DNA of 64,000 nucleotides from Candidatus Baldrarchaeum yapensis (GCA_016840465.1 JAEOSH010000006.1:1-64000), one strand, 5' to 3'; shown: positions 17,957-28,657, numbered from the stretch's first letter. Program-made: numbers and translations. Notes: a model not told the origin generated them from the sequence alone.

Positions 17957-19033
17957 TCACGCAATATTCTTCTCACTTATAAGCTTTTCAAACAGGTCTA
18001 TAAACATCCTTGCGATTTTCTTCGGATCTCTCTCCTTTACGAAATTTCTCGCTTTTTCAAGGGCCTCCCTTGTTCTCTCGCCCATATTTAAGGCGTCTAC
18101 AAGCAACTCCTTCAACTCGGCTCTATTGGTATACTTTAAAACCTCGCCGTTGAATGGCTCAAAGGACTCCGAAATTTTAGGAACCAGTAAAGGCCTCAAT
18201 GTGCCTATAAACTGATAAACGGCGGTGGAGGTCACCGCAGTCGGGAAGGGTGGCGCCATTATTTTGTGTAATATTATCGCGTCGGATGCAAAAGCATATT
18301 CGTCTAACTCCTGGTTCGTAAGCGGTCCTGTTTTCCGGATCTCCGTCTGAGGATACTTCCACTTGAAGTCCTTGTTTGTAATTACTAGGAAGTAGGTATC
18401 TTCCAGATCTTTATCCGGTAGGGCTGGAAGATATGGCATATACCCTCCTCTGGCATATACAAGGACGAGCTTCTTGTCTAATGGGAGCCCAAGCTTCTTA
18501 CGGCATTCCTCTTTGTCACCCCTCCTCTCGGGATAGCATGGAAACGGTATGTAGTGCGCCTTATCGCCATAGATTTTCTTAATGAACCATTCCTGTGTCT
18601 TCTCTATGTAAACAACGGCATCCCAGTCAAACGCATAAAACTCCGGAGGCTGTGGCGGTGGGTCGCCATAAATCGTGCTCTCATGCATTATGTGCACAAC
18701 AACCTTTGCCTTCCTCTTTATTATCGGGAAGATCAACGCAAGATTCTTCATCGGCAACATCTTAAGATCCTCTACGACAAATATATCATAATCCTCTAAG
18801 AGGAACGGCCTAGGATCCAGAAAGTTCGTCTTCACCGAAGTTCCGAAACACCTTGTAACATAAGGCTCATCCTCACCTATTATCACAGTCCCATGGAAGT
18901 CCTCCTTTATGAAGGTAAACACCCTGACCTCATAACCCATGTCGATCCATGTTTTAACGATGGGCTCCGCGTGCATGAACACTCCAGAATCCACATTCCA
19001 CGCCGTCATTATTGCAATACGCCGGAGTTCCAT
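17957..19033 (-). CDS. glycosyltransferase-like protein (GT4/GT-B type)
   Basis: A protein of about 358 residues. The ATG at 19033 is preceded by GGAGGA with good spacing; a GTG two codons earlier lies too close to it. The N-terminus RRIAIMTAWNVDSGVFMHAEPIVKTW resembles GT-B enzymes, where the first strand and loop open the acceptor site. A second Rossmann-like half starts near 195 (KKLVLVYARGG), with ASDAIILHK and a donor-type AVYQFIGTLRPLLVP region. Sugar and acceptor are unknown. It stands alone beside the nurA operon. Confidence 0.65.
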   Translation of the reverse strand: MELRRIAIMTAWNVDSGVFMHAEPIVKTWIDMGYEVRVFTFIKEDFHGTVIIGEDEPYVTRCFGTSVKTNFLDPRPFLLEDYDIFVVEDLKMLPMKNLALIFPIIKRKAKVVVHIMHESTIYGDPPPQPPEFYAFDWDAVVYIEKTQEWFIKKIYGDKAHYIPFPCYPERRGDKEECRKKLGLPLDKKLVLVYARGGYMPYLPALPDKDLEDTYFLVITNKDFKWKYPQTEIRKTGPLTNQELDEYAFASDAIILHKIMAPPFPTAVTSTAVYQFIGTLRPLLVPKISESFEPFNGEVLKYTNRAELKELLVDALNMGERTREALEKARNFVKERDPKKIARMFIDLFEKLISEKNIA

Positions 19034-19420
19034 GCTCACTCCTCCTGCGGCACTTCGATATTAAGCAACACTTCCAATATTAAATTAGTTGATCGGTACG
19101 CCGTACACGCATATCCACGAAAAACCACTTTAAAAGTAGAAGAATTACTACTGATGGTCAAGGAGTAGAATAAAAATAATGATGTCCTCGTCGAAAATCC
19201 ATAAAGCACCGCATAGGGGAGAAATCGTAAAAATAGTTCCTAAGCGAAAGTCTTGGATGTACGTACTGGCATCTCGTAATTTTTGAAATAAGCGAACTTT
19301 GAGTCGGAAATTTGCTCGCACCCGAATACTTTCTGTTATCTCTCTCCACGTACAGATAATATTCCCAAGCGTACTCCTAATTAGGAAATATTTATTTTTC
19401 GCAATAAATCAGACTAAAAG
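19034..19420. other. intergenic region before nurA, with a TATA-like box
   Basis: No gene that I can support lies in these 387 bases. The AT-rich box AAATATTTATT at about 19385-19395 is 26-36 bases before the ATG of nurA at 19421 with no Shine-Dalgarno motif, so it probably starts a leaderless message for the whole resection operon. Short open frames here have no coding character. Confidence 0.4.
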
Positions 19421-20689
19421 ATGAAGATTTCTCTGCTCGAAAGAGGGAGGCAAGTGGTACTTGATCCAATAAAGACGTGTCAGGTCGTGGAGCAGAAGCT
19501 TAATAACCTGAAGATGAGGGTTAGGACACGTAGGGAAGCGGACCTTTTAGAGGCTATTCGGTTCACTCGCTCAATGAACGACGTGAGGAGGGTTATAGAG
19601 AGCGATACAAGCATAAGTAAGAGGTTCCAAGAGTACGTTCTGCCAGTCGAGCAGGTACTCTTTAAAAGGATAACGGCGGACCCTGTAAACCCGCTACCTC
19701 GAAACGTTCCGCACGTTCGATTGATTGAGAATGTGGAGGAAATACCAGTTATAGGATGCGATACCAGCGAGATAAGACCTTCTGCACATTATCTTCCTTT
19801 ATTTATGCTAATAAACGTTGGAGTATTTGCAATGGGAGCAGAAGAGGGAGAATATTTCTCAGAGAGTGATCCTCACTTTTATACGTGGGAAGAGCTGACG
19901 GCACTGCATCCTCGCAGACTGAGGACTACCCTTAGAATAGACAGTCGGCGCATAGAAGCCCAATGTGAAACTATACTATCGGTGGTGGACAGAATAAGGG
20001 AGTCTGGGAACAGCAAGAGCATCATAGTGTTACTCGATGAAACACTATCCTTAGGCTATCTCGTTGGAAGATCGGCAGAAACTAGGGAGGAAACGGTAAC
20101 AGCATTACTTGAAATGATGGGAGAGTTGAAGAAAAAGAATTGCATTCCCGTGGGCGTCTTTTATACAATGAGTGCTGCGCTGACGGTATCCCTCATCCGG
20201 GGAGTTATGTGTAGGAACAAGCCCTCGTGTAGCGTATGCATAGAAGGCGCCCGTTCAGGAGGTAATATTAAAGACCTACCGTGTGAAAAGTACATGATGC
20301 GCGACGTGAAACTCGTGGACTTGCTACTCGATCCGGGATGTAGAACCTTCTGCTTTGAAGTAAAAAATGTGATAACAAGAGCCTTCTCTTATACCGTGCT
20401 TGCCTTCTACCTAAAAGTGTGGAAAAATGACGTACTGAGAGTGGAAATTCCGCAATGGGCATCTGATAAAGTTAATGAGATAGCGTCCGTAGTTTACTTG
20501 CAGTCGATAATGGGCGCAGGATATCCGTACGTGCTCGAGAGGGCTCATGAATACGCTGTTATAAGGTCAGGGGAGAGAGACTGGTTCATTTCTATGATCT
20601 CGCGCGTCCTTCGTGACATCCTCCACATCGACCTTCGGATGAGCCGCAAGGAGATAATGAAAAAGATGCTCGGTGGAGGAGTTGTATGA
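19421..20689 (+). CDS. nurA: NurA 5'-3' nuclease
   Basis: A 422-residue NurA-domain protein. NurA is the nuclease partner of HerA in archaeal DNA end resection. The N-terminal part carries a coiled helix region, then the conserved strand with a metal-binding Asp, VIGCDTSEIRPSAHYLP near residue 110. A second acidic strand is IIVLLDETLSLGYLVG near 205, and a later VEIPQWASDKVNEIASVV segment completes the pattern. It is the first gene of five that overlap or nearly touch, and its stop overlaps the next start (ATGA). The order nurA first, followed by an extra protein, is less usual than herA-mre11-rad50-nurA. Confidence 0.88.
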   Translation: MKISLLERGRQVVLDPIKTCQVVEQKLNNLKMRVRTRREADLLEAIRFTRSMNDVRRVIESDTSISKRFQEYVLPVEQVLFKRITADPVNPLPRNVPHVRLIENVEEIPVIGCDTSEIRPSAHYLPLFMLINVGVFAMGAEEGEYFSESDPHFYTWEELTALHPRRLRTTLRIDSRRIEAQCETILSVVDRIRESGNSKSIIVLLDETLSLGYLVGRSAETREETVTALLEMMGELKKKNCIPVGVFYTMSAALTVSLIRGVMCRNKPSCSVCIEGARSGGNIKDLPCEKYMMRDVKLVDLLLDPGCRTFCFEVKNVITRAFSYTVLAFYLKVWKNDVLRVEIPQWASDKVNEIASVVYLQSIMGAGYPYVLERAHEYAVIRSGERDWFISMISRVLRDILHIDLRMSRKEIMKKMLGGGVV

Positions 20690-21342
20690 GCATTTTTGAC
20701 ATGTTAAGAGCCAAGTACTCCAAGCCGGAAATGGCATTCGGGGAGGTAATAGAATCTTCAACAGTGAAATTCGATGTCTGCGCATATGATCATGAGCATA
20801 CGCCGCAACACGGCGCATTTGTTCTTGTAAATTGTGACCACATACTGGTCATGGGTGTCGTGATACACTCCGAGATGCGTGCGGCTCCCGGCCTTCCCCG
20901 AATCCCTCAGAGACTCAGAATGACCCGTGATGAACTGAGAAGACGGTATCCTGATCTCAGGGACAATATTCTTGACATTTATACGGCGGTTGTCGTGGGA
21001 TATTGTTCACGATCCGGCGTCGTACAAAGTCTTCCTCCCGAGAAGCCCCGCATCCACGACCTCGCCTTCATTTTAGATAAGGATCACATAATAGAATTTC
21101 TAAACCCACACGGCGAGTGCATTGAAATGAACTATCTCCCCCTCCTAACCGTGCCCGTTGCTGCACCCGAAGTTCCCTTCGTCATAGAACGTCACCTCAG
21201 ATTTCTTGCCGAAATCTTAGATCAAAGCTTCCGATCGGAACTATTTAGGGCGCTCTGTACATCGGTTAATGAACATTTTAAAGGTGATGCGGCAGCTATG
21301 TTGCTAAAAATAGGAAGGAAAACCCTATTGGAGGGGGTATAA
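20686..21342 (+). CDS. unknown protein coupled between NurA and HerA, possibly HAS-barrel-like
   Basis: A 218-residue protein whose start overlaps the nurA stop by 4 bases and whose stop overlaps the herA start by 1, so it is translated together with both. The first 60 residues (FGEVIESSTVKFDVCA, then HGAFVLVNCDHILVMGVVIHSEM) have the small-barrel rhythm of the HAS domain that starts HerA and ATP-synthase subunits. The middle and end are mixed helix and strand without motifs I know. By position it may be an assembly or regulatory subunit of the HerA-NurA complex. That role is inferred. Confidence 0.7.
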   Translation: MSIFDMLRAKYSKPEMAFGEVIESSTVKFDVCAYDHEHTPQHGAFVLVNCDHILVMGVVIHSEMRAAPGLPRIPQRLRMTRDELRRRYPDLRDNILDIYTAVVVGYCSRSGVVQSLPPEKPRIHDLAFILDKDHIIEFLNPHGECIEMNYLPLLTVPVAAPEVPFVIERHLRFLAEILDQSFRSELFRALCTSVNEHFKGDAAAMLLKIGRKTLLEGV

Positions 21343-23108
21343 TGAAATTAGAGGAAGAAAAGGACCCCACATTCGCATTCGTCGTACAAGGCTCCTTAGA
21401 TAAGGGAGTTATCGCGCAGCTAAGACGCGGATATCTAAGTGAGGATGTCCAATGTTCTTCTCTTACCACGATCAAGGGACGCAACTTTCTCTTCCTAGGG
21501 CTCATCTCAAATATCGAGGTTTCTCGAAAGAGCGTCGTAGATGAAACTGTTAGGCATGAAGGTATCGATAAAAGCGCCGATGAGGTGGAAAGAGAAGCCG
21601 TATTGCACGGGTTGATAAACACAGGTGAGGGTCGCCCAGAAATCAGAATAATACCAATAGCTGTGGCGAGGGAAATCGATGGACGAGTATGTGTGGAGGG
21701 CGCGGATACGATACCATACTACATGGCAGAGGTTAAGGTTCCCGATGAGAGCGAAATAAAGGCGTTCTACACCCCGCAAAGGGGTGAAGGATTCGTAATA
21801 GGATATCCCAAGAGCCCAATAGCAAGCCAACAGATATCATCCGGTGTGCTCATGGATCTTGAGGTGCTGGTTCGTGGGACCTTCGGAATATTCGGAAAAA
21901 GTGGGACAGGTAAAACTTTCTTGGGAAACTATCTCGCGTCTGGAATTGTACTATGGAACAAAAAGAATCTCTTCTCCAAGAAGGTAAAACTCCTAATATT
22001 TGACATGCACTCGGAATATGGAACCCAACTTTTCAGCTCCAGGGGAGATACTTACGGTCCAGGAGTTGCAAAAGCATTTCCCGAGGAGTTCCTAGTATTT
22101 TCCCCGGATCACCAATTTGCAAAGGAGCATTCTCTCGAACCCTTGCAGATAAATGCCGGGAATATAACAATAGAAGATCTGGCAGCAACAGCTGAAGCCT
22201 TAGGATTATCAGAAGCATATCTGAGCCACTTGGAAACGTTCAGGCGGATAGCAGAGGATATATTGGATAAATACCGGAGAGAAGCAAGTAACAGGGGGAT
22301 TACCAACTGGTTCCAGTTCATAACATCACTCGACGACGAACTTGGTCCTTCATTAACGAATCCACTAGAAGAGAGACTGAGAAGCATATCACCAGGTGCA
22401 AAATTCGCCTATACCAGCGGAAGGAGCAGGCTTCGGAGATTGAAGAGATACGAGTTCATAAACTGGTTCGGAACGGGAGCAGACTCAGTAGACACAATAA
22501 TATCCGAGTTGCTTGATGGAAAACGCAGCGTTGTAATATCGTTTGGAAGATACGGGGATGATAGAACTGCATACATGTTCATAGCAAACATAGTTGCGCG
22601 CAGATTATGGAGAGAATGCGTCGATAGAATAATGAGCGGAAGAGAGCTCCACTACAGGGTTGTAATTTTTATAGAGGAGGCGCACAAGTTCCTAGGACCG
22701 GATGTCTACTACATGAGCCCGTTCGGCGATATTGCTAGGGAATTGAGAAAACGCGGCGTTATTCTCTGCGTTATCGATCAAACTCCATCGCAGATATGTG
22801 ATGACGTTCGTGGAATGTTATGGAACAAATTTGTGATGTGTCTCGAGAACGAAAAGGACATAGAGGCCGCATCTATAGGATTACCCTTCCCACATCTCTT
22901 TAAACCGGTAATCCAGCGCCTACAGCGGCAGGAAGTGCTCGTATTTGGCGAGGCAATAAACGTCCCGGCTGTTGTTAAGGTTCCCGAATATAAGGAGAGA
23001 ATTAAGGAAATGAGAGCCCAGTATCTTGAAATAAAGGCAAAGGAAGCGGAAGAAGAAAAGGTGCGGGAAAAAGCATTCGAAGAACTCACGGGGCTACCGG
23101 TGGGATGA
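21342..23108 (+). CDS. herA: HerA DNA translocase/helicase
   Basis: A 588-residue HerA-FtsK-type ATPase, the hexameric motor that pumps DNA to NurA during end resection. The N-terminal HAS barrel covers about residues 1-150. Walker A is GKSGTGKT at about 185-192. LLIFDMHSEYG is a conserved strand. Walker B with its following His is VIFIEEAHKFLG near 442. The sensor-like CVIDQTPSQI and the C-terminal arm complete the family pattern. It is third in the five-gene operon, with one base of overlap with the preceding gene and 4 bases before mre11. Confidence 0.95.
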   Translation: MKLEEEKDPTFAFVVQGSLDKGVIAQLRRGYLSEDVQCSSLTTIKGRNFLFLGLISNIEVSRKSVVDETVRHEGIDKSADEVEREAVLHGLINTGEGRPEIRIIPIAVAREIDGRVCVEGADTIPYYMAEVKVPDESEIKAFYTPQRGEGFVIGYPKSPIASQQISSGVLMDLEVLVRGTFGIFGKSGTGKTFLGNYLASGIVLWNKKNLFSKKVKLLIFDMHSEYGTQLFSSRGDTYGPGVAKAFPEEFLVFSPDHQFAKEHSLEPLQINAGNITIEDLAATAEALGLSEAYLSHLETFRRIAEDILDKYRREASNRGITNWFQFITSLDDELGPSLTNPLEERLRSISPGAKFAYTSGRSRLRRLKRYEFINWFGTGADSVDTIISELLDGKRSVVISFGRYGDDRTAYMFIANIVARRLWRECVDRIMSGRELHYRVVIFIEEAHKFLGPDVYYMSPFGDIARELRKRGVILCVIDQTPSQICDDVRGMLWNKFVMCLENEKDIEAASIGLPFPHLFKPVIQRLQRQEVLVFGEAINVPAVVKVPEYKERIKEMRAQYLEIKAKEAEEEKVREKAFEELTGLPVG

Positions 23109-23112
23109 GTTC

Positions 23113-24342
23113 ATGGGGTTAAAGATGGTACATACCGGAGATATACATCTGGGAGCCGTAATACGTGGAATGACGTCCGGAACTGAGGTTTATAAGCGTC
23201 GAATAATGGATTTTCTCGAAAACCTGAAAAGAATCGCGGAGTTTTCCGTAAAAAATGAATGCGACTTTTTGTTGATCTCCGGGGATATATTCCACTCTCT
23301 GCACCCCAGCGCATTCATCCTCGACGAATTCGCGAAAATTCTGAGATTTGTTTCGAATAAAGGCGTAAAGGTCGTTGCAATTCCTGGAAATCACGACATG
23401 CCAAAGACCGCAGGCGTACCGTCCTATCTTGATGCAATATTTGACGCAGGCGTACCCAACTTCTACTACTTCTCACGCGCCGGAACGATAACTTTGAGCG
23501 GAAGAGATCCCACACGCACGGTAAAATTCATTTGCATACCATATCTTCCGCCGCAAATTGAAAGACAAAAGATGGAGGAAGCATTAGAAAGATTTGTCAA
23601 AAGAGAGGCATCTGACAGAGAAAACTCCGATTACATAGTTGTGTTATCGCACATTTTGGTACATGGTGCAATTCTAGACGCCTACGGCAGAAGAATGAAG
23701 GAAATGGGAGATGTAGAGTTTTCCACCTCCGCCCTTCTCACGAGTGAAGTAAGCTACGTGGCCCTTGGACATGTGCATCAACACCAGGAAGTCGCAAAGA
23801 AGGTTGTATACTGCGGATCGATAGAAAGAGTCGATTTCGGTGAGGAAGAGGGAGATAAGGGTTTCTATCTAGTAGAGGAAAGGTGCGGGGATCTTGAGTA
23901 CGAGTTCATAAAGCTACAAACACGGCCACTAATCACGATTCCTGGGAGAAGATCCGGAATAGGTGGTGAGTATTTGAATCTTGCGGTCAGCGATCAACCA
24001 TCCCGCGCGTTGCTTGAGTTTCTGAAAAATGCAAGAATAGAATCCGAATCGATAGTCAGAATAAGGTACCTGATACGGAGTGATCAAGTGCTTAACCTCA
24101 AACCCATAGAGGAGTTCCTAGAAGAGGTAAAGAGAGTCATGCATTATATACTTGACCCGACATATATCACAATTATTAGCCATAATGAAGTATATGAAGA
24201 CATTGCGGCGAAATCCCTGAGAGAATATTTCATAGAATATATTGACGCCCAAAATTTGCCACCAGAGATAAATAAAGAGAAATTGAAGGAGTTAGGTCTT
24301 GAATACATACAAAGGAAGATAGAAGAGGAGGAATACGGATGA
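23113..24342 (+). CDS. mre11: Mre11 nuclease
   Basis: A 409-residue Mre11 with the calcineurin-type metal motifs in order: HTGDIHLG (about 7-14), LLISGDIFHSLHP, VAIPGNHDMP, VLSHILVHG and LGHVHQHQ. Together these form the two-metal site for endo- and 3'-5' exonuclease activity. The C-terminal capping and Rad50-binding part extends to 409. It lies 4 bases after herA and overlaps rad50 by 4 bases (ATGA), so Mre11 and Rad50 should be made in matched amounts. GGTGGGA before the start supports the ATG at 23113. Confidence 0.95.
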   Translation: MGLKMVHTGDIHLGAVIRGMTSGTEVYKRRIMDFLENLKRIAEFSVKNECDFLLISGDIFHSLHPSAFILDEFAKILRFVSNKGVKVVAIPGNHDMPKTAGVPSYLDAIFDAGVPNFYYFSRAGTITLSGRDPTRTVKFICIPYLPPQIERQKMEEALERFVKREASDRENSDYIVVLSHILVHGAILDAYGRRMKEMGDVEFSTSALLTSEVSYVALGHVHQHQEVAKKVVYCGSIERVDFGEEEGDKGFYLVEERCGDLEYEFIKLQTRPLITIPGRRSGIGGEYLNLAVSDQPSRALLEFLKNARIESESIVRIRYLIRSDQVLNLKPIEEFLEEVKRVMHYILDPTYITIISHNEVYEDIAAKSLREYFIEYIDAQNLPPEINKEKLKELGLEYIQRKIEEEEYG

Positions 24343-26831
24343 ATAGTTGGGGATTTGTGCCAGAGAAACTCATTGCCGAGAACTTCATAACTTACGATAG
24401 ATTAGAACTGGATTTCACAAAACTGGGAAGAAGAGTCGCCGTACACGGTCCCACAGGTGCGGGTAAAACAACAGCATTCGTGGATGCCCTTACTTTCGCC
24501 TTATTTGGTGCAGCATACGAGAAATCTGGAGCCCAGTTCAGGGAAAAACTTGCAAAGGAGGCCGGAAGACCGGTAAAGGTAGAGTTGACATTCAGAGTTG
24601 GGGGTGAACGGTATAAAGTTATGAGAATGATAGATAGCAACGGTAAGTACATAAGGGTTGAATTAAGGAGATTGGAAGAGGGCGCAAAGCCAATAACGTC
24701 GCTGAGAGAGGTCAATCAGAGGATAGAGAAACTACTGGGCATGAATTATAAAATATTTCTCAACACGGTCGCAGTAAGGCAGGGCAATGTTGCTGAACTC
24801 CTACATGGCCTTACACCCTCGGAGTTCAGGCAAATGCTCCTCTTAGCTTTTGGAATCGATTTCAGAAAGATACAGGATGCAGTTAAGGATGACTACAGAC
24901 AGGCAGAAGTCGAATACTCGAAAATAACTTCTAGGATAGAAGACTTGCGGAAAAAAATAAAGGAGAAAGACAAGGTTTTGAGAGACCTGAACAACCTGAG
25001 AAAGGAACTCACGAAACTAAATGAAGATATCTCAAAAGTAAGAAGCAAACTCCAAGAAGTAGAACAAAAGCTTCAGGCGGTACATGAGAAATTATCCTCC
25101 GCACGTCAGGAGTATAAACTTATGGAAAAGGAGTATCAGAACCTCCAGGATAAAAGGAGGCACCTCGAAGAAAAAATGTCGGATAGAGAGAGGTTTATGA
25201 GGGAATTAAGCAAGTTATCCGAAATTGAGGAAGAATTGAAATTGCTAAGAGAGTCGATATCAAAACTGCGAAAAGCGACCGGAATCCTTGCTACCATTAA
25301 GGAGAAGAGAAGAGCTCTGAGCCGATATGAAAGAGAGTTGAGGGAGTTGGAAAGAAAGGAGAAGGAACTAAATGGGCTGAGAAAACGAATTGAAGATTTG
25401 TCATGTGAAATATCAGCTTTAGAAAGCACGGTTAAAAAGATTGAGGATATCGAAAGGAAAATAGACGAGAAAAAAGAACTAAAGAACAAACTTAGTGGAA
25501 AGAGGGAATATCTGGAGAGAAATTTAGCTGAAATAAAGGAAATGAAACAAAGATCATCAAACGGGGCAATAAAATGTCCGCTTTGTCTCTCCGAATTGTC
25601 CCCACAGAAAGTTGAGGAGGTCATGAGAAGCATAACTCATACACTCACGGAACTAAGAAACCAATTGGAATCGATAAGCAGAGAATTAGAAGAGCTATCT
25701 AGAGAGCGCGAAACTGTTAAGAAAGCTGAGGAAAAGCTAAATACGCTGTACAAAATGCTTATGAGATACGAGGGGCAAGCAAAGTCTCTTAGCGAATTTG
25801 TAAAAAAGAAGGTTGATTTGCAGGGCGAAAGGGAAAAATGTGGACAGGAATTAAAGAAAATGGAGGAAGAACTCTCGAAACTTATAGAGGGGATATGCTC
25901 TTACGATGAGGTCGAACAAAAGCTTGCAGAATTAGAAGCAAAGGAGCGGGCTCTCGAAGAGAAAGTCAGAAAGATAGCGGAAAGCAGAGGAAGAATATCA
26001 GAGTTGGAAAAGGAGATAGAGAGGTTAAAAAACGAGATTAGAGAATTGGAGCCTCTAATTTCAGAAGAAATGCTGAGAAGAAAGAAGATCGAGTTAGATG
26101 AATTAATGAAAATGGAAGATGAGTTAAAAAGGCGCAAAAAGGAAATAGAGTCAGAACTCGAGGGCCTGCAGGACAGAATGATAAAGGTCAGCGCGGACGT
26201 TAAAGCACTCGAAAGTAAGTTGAAAGAAATAAAAGATGCCGAAAATGAAATAAAAAGTCTCGAAATAGAGGAAAGAAAAGCACGAGAAAAACTCATTATG
26301 CTCAAAGTATTAAAGGAGAAGGTATTTCATGATCAAGGATTCCCGATGTTCCTACTAAGTCGCTTCATTACTAGACTTCAGGATTACGCGAACTATTACC
26401 TCAGTAGCATTCTTCCAAATTATCAGATCCGCCTCAAGAGGGTAAAAGAGGGAAGACAAGAGAAAATAAGAGCAACGGTCATGGATATTTCAAGGGGATA
26501 TGATCGCCCGTTATATACATACTCCGGCGGTGAAACCGCGATCCTGGGATTTGTACTGAGATTAGCACTAGCAAAAACATTACTAGAGGTAAAAGGTGCT
26601 AAATCGCCGAGAATTCTGATTTTAGATGAGGGATTTAGCTCTGCTAGCGAGGAATATCGTGCCCAATTGATGAAGTTATTAGCAACGCTATCCCAAGAGT
26701 TCGAAAATATTATTGTCATTTCACACGTTCCTGACATAAAGTTCAGCGAAATATTCGATAGAATTCTCGAAGTTCAGAGAGACAGAAGTGGAAGTCGCAT
26801 AAGGGACGTCACCACATCGGTGAAATCGTAG
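24339..26831 (+). CDS. rad50: Rad50 ATPase
   Basis: An 830-residue SMC-like protein. Walker A is GPTGAGKTT at 37-45. A long heptad-rich coiled coil occupies about 180-680, broken by the zinc hook CPLC (Cys413 and Cys416) at its midpoint. The C-terminal half-domain has the ABC signature [19 protein letters not shown] and Walker [11 protein letters not shown]. Rad50 tethers DNA ends with Mre11 and controls its nuclease. It is the last gene of the operon, and the frameshifted sir2 follows on the same strand. Antisense open frames across it come from the biased coiled-coil composition. Confidence 0.96.
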   Translation: MNSWGFVPEKLIAENFITYDRLELDFTKLGRRVAVHGPTGAGKTTAFVDALTFALFGAAYEKSGAQFREKLAKEAGRPVKVELTFRVGGERYKVMRMIDSNGKYIRVELRRLEEGAKPITSLREVNQRIEKLLGMNYKIFLNTVAVRQGNVAELLHGLTPSEFRQMLLLAFGIDFRKIQDAVKDDYRQAEVEYSKITSRIEDLRKKIKEKDKVLRDLNNLRKELTKLNEDISKVRSKLQEVEQKLQAVHEKLSSARQEYKLMEKEYQNLQDKRRHLEEKMSDRERFMRELSKLSEIEEELKLLRESISKLRKATGILATIKEKRRALSRYERELRELERKEKELNGLRKRIEDLSCEISALESTVKKIEDIERKIDEKKELKNKLSGKREYLERNLAEIKEMKQRSSNGAIKCPLCLSELSPQKVEEVMRSITHTLTELRNQLESISRELEELSRERETVKKAEEKLNTLYKMLMRYEGQAKSLSEFVKKKVDLQGEREKCGQELKKMEEELSKLIEGICSYDEVEQKLAELEAKERALEEKVRKIAESRGRISELEKEIERLKNEIRELEPLISEEMLRRKKIELDELMKMEDELKRRKKEIESELEGLQDRMIKVSADVKALESKLKEIKDAENEIKSLEIEERKAREKLIMLKVLKEKVFHDQGFPMFLLSRFITRLQDYANYYLSSILPNYQIRLKRVKEGRQEKIRATVMDISRGYDRPLYTYSGGETAILGFVLRLALAKTLLEVKGAKSPRILILDEGFSSASEEYRAQLMKLLATLSQEFENIIVISHVPDIKFSEIFDRILEVQRDRSGSRIRDVTTSVKS

Positions 26832-26959
26832 AATGGCAAATATATGGTAATAATTGCGATAAGAACTGGAAGGCAAAAGAGAAGGTCGTTTTGGAGCAAC
26901 TAGGAAAAGTCATTAAGGGAAAGCAATATAAGGAATATGCAAAGCATCTGGTGGCAGGC

Positions 26960-27753
26960 ATGAACGAGGATGAACTGTCAGAAAAGATATTTTCTGCGGC
27001 AAAGATAATAGTTAAATCAAAGAGAGTTGTTGCGCTCACTGGCGCGGGGATATCCGTTGAGAGCGGGATTCCTGATTTTAGGGGTCCTGTTGGACTCTGG
27101 AGAGTTTGCAACCCGATATAGCATCCATACACTATTTTCTCCCAAACCCCGAAGGATTTTGGAAAATGGCCAAAAGCTTGGCAAAAACCCTCTTTAACGC
27201 AAAGCCCAATCCCGCGCACATAGCTCTCGCCGAACTAGAGAAAATGGGAAAGCTTCGATGCATAATAACTCAGAACATAGATTCTCTTCACCAAAAAGCC
27301 GGAAGTAAAAATGTCATAGAAATTCATGGAACTGCTCGAACGGCCACTTGCCTCAGTTGCGGGAAAAAGTTTCGGGATGCGGACATACTGAAAATGCTGG
27401 ATGAAGGGCTCTTGGTTCCGGTTTGCGACAGATGCGGAGGGTTGATAAAAGTAGATGCAGTCTTCTTTGGTGAAAATCTCCCTCGGGACGCCCTTTCAAG
27501 GGCCATGGATGAAAGCATACATTGTGACGCAATGTTAGTCGTGGGTTCTTCTTTAGTCGTTTATCCGGCGGCATATATATCTTCCTCAATTGGCAAAGGA
27601 GCACGGGCAAACATAATTGTGGTGAACTTAGAGCCTACATGGTTCGATAGAATTGCGGATGTTGTAATACATGGTAAGGCCGGAGAAATCCTGCCCGAGC
27701 TCGTTGCAAAAGTCAAAGAGTTGTTGCTATCGGATAATAGCAACACAAGATGA
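26960..27753 (+). pseudogene. Sir2-family NAD-dependent deacylase with a frameshift
   Basis: The first frame carries the NAD-binding start [25 protein letters not shown], then stops at 27121. The second frame resumes at once ([21 protein letters not shown]) and keeps all later motifs: TQNIDSLHQKAGS, EIHG, a CxxC...CxxC zinc ribbon, and VVGSSLVVYPA. One shift near 27095-27105 separates them, and every catalytic residue (including the His of EIHG) survives. The ATG at 26960 with GGTGG upstream fits the N-terminus of the intact paralogue at 57531. The gene is either newly broken, a sequencing indel, or translated by frameshifting. Confidence 0.75.
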
Positions 27754-27829
27754 CGGTAAAAGGTCGTCTCTTCGTCCTACTCGATAATTTTTATCGACGT
27801 GAGATTTTCATCACCACTAGGATTAAAAA

Positions 27830-28657
27830 ATGAAGAATCCACATCATCAGCGGGAGGTGAAATTGGAACCGATAAGTTTGTTGATCTGTTTCTTGCTCGG
27901 TATTGTTACAGGAACGGTGGCCGCCTTTTTCGGCATAGGCGGCGGGATCCTCTTCGTACCCATATTGGTGCTCATCTTTCATTTAAAGCAACAAGAAGCA
28001 TCCGGTACGTCCTTATTAGCAATTTTTTTCACTTCAACATCCGCATCCATCGCTTACTTCAGGCAAAGGAGAGTACTTGTGAAAGTCGGCATATTCTTAG
28101 AGTCACTGACAATCCCAGGTGCCATAATTGGTGCGCTCTTCTCAAGTCAAGTTCCTGAGAAGACTCTGAGAATTCTCTTCGTAATCGGCGCGTTCCTAGT
28201 AGGAATAAACATGATAGTGAGAGGGAGACCAGCCCTTCTTCGAGAATTGCAAAGTGATATGGACGACCCTTCTCGGGCAATAAGCGTATACGAAATTAAG
28301 AAGACGCGAGTCCTCGCGGCCGGAGTTTTTTCCTTTCTTGCTGGCATGGTTGCCGGGGCAATCGGTATAGGAGGTGGCGTCATAAAAGTTCCAATAATGT
28401 ATTACCTGCTAGGCATCCCAATACATTTCGCCGTCGCAACATCCAGTTTCATGATAATGTTAACCTCGGCGGTTGCTGTACTTACACATTTCGAGTTACA
28501 ACAAGTCGTACCCGAGCTGGGGATAACTCTTGGAATTGGTGCAATACTTGGCGCTCAACTGGGTGCGCGGATAGGCAGGCGGGTTAAAGCCGCGGTACTA
28601 AGGAGACTCTTCGGCGTAATTTTGCTTATAGTCGGAGCAAGAATGTTGCTCCTGTGA
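27830..28657 (+). CDS. TauE/SafE-family (TSUP) membrane transporter
   Basis: A 275-residue membrane protein with two similar halves. Each half starts with a glycine-rich motif: GTVAAFFGIGGGILFVPIL near residue 25 and GMVAGAIGIGGGVIKVPIM near 170. Each is followed by GTS/ATSSF segments (EASGTSLLAIFFTSTSAS; FAVATSSFMIM). This internal repeat is typical of the TauE/SafE group, which export sulfite, sulfonates or organosulfur acids. Substrate is uncertain. The gene lies alone, 76 bases after the broken sir2. A small stem-loop (28684-28700) follows it without a T run. Confidence 0.85.
   Translation: MKNPHHQREVKLEPISLLICFLLGIVTGTVAAFFGIGGGILFVPILVLIFHLKQQEASGTSLLAIFFTSTSASIAYFRQRRVLVKVGIFLESLTIPGAIIGALFSSQVPEKTLRILFVIGAFLVGINMIVRGRPALLRELQSDMDDPSRAISVYEIKKTRVLAAGVFSFLAGMVAGAIGIGGGVIKVPIMYYLLGIPIHFAVATSSFMIMLTSAVAVLTHFELQQVVPELGITLGIGAILGAQLGARIGRRVKAAVLRRLFGVILLIVGARMLLL

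Noticed and set aside
25136-26305. Long Ser/Phe-rich open frames on the minus strand inside rad50
   Set aside because: They are the antisense shadow of the Glu/Lys-rich coiled coil and have no other support.
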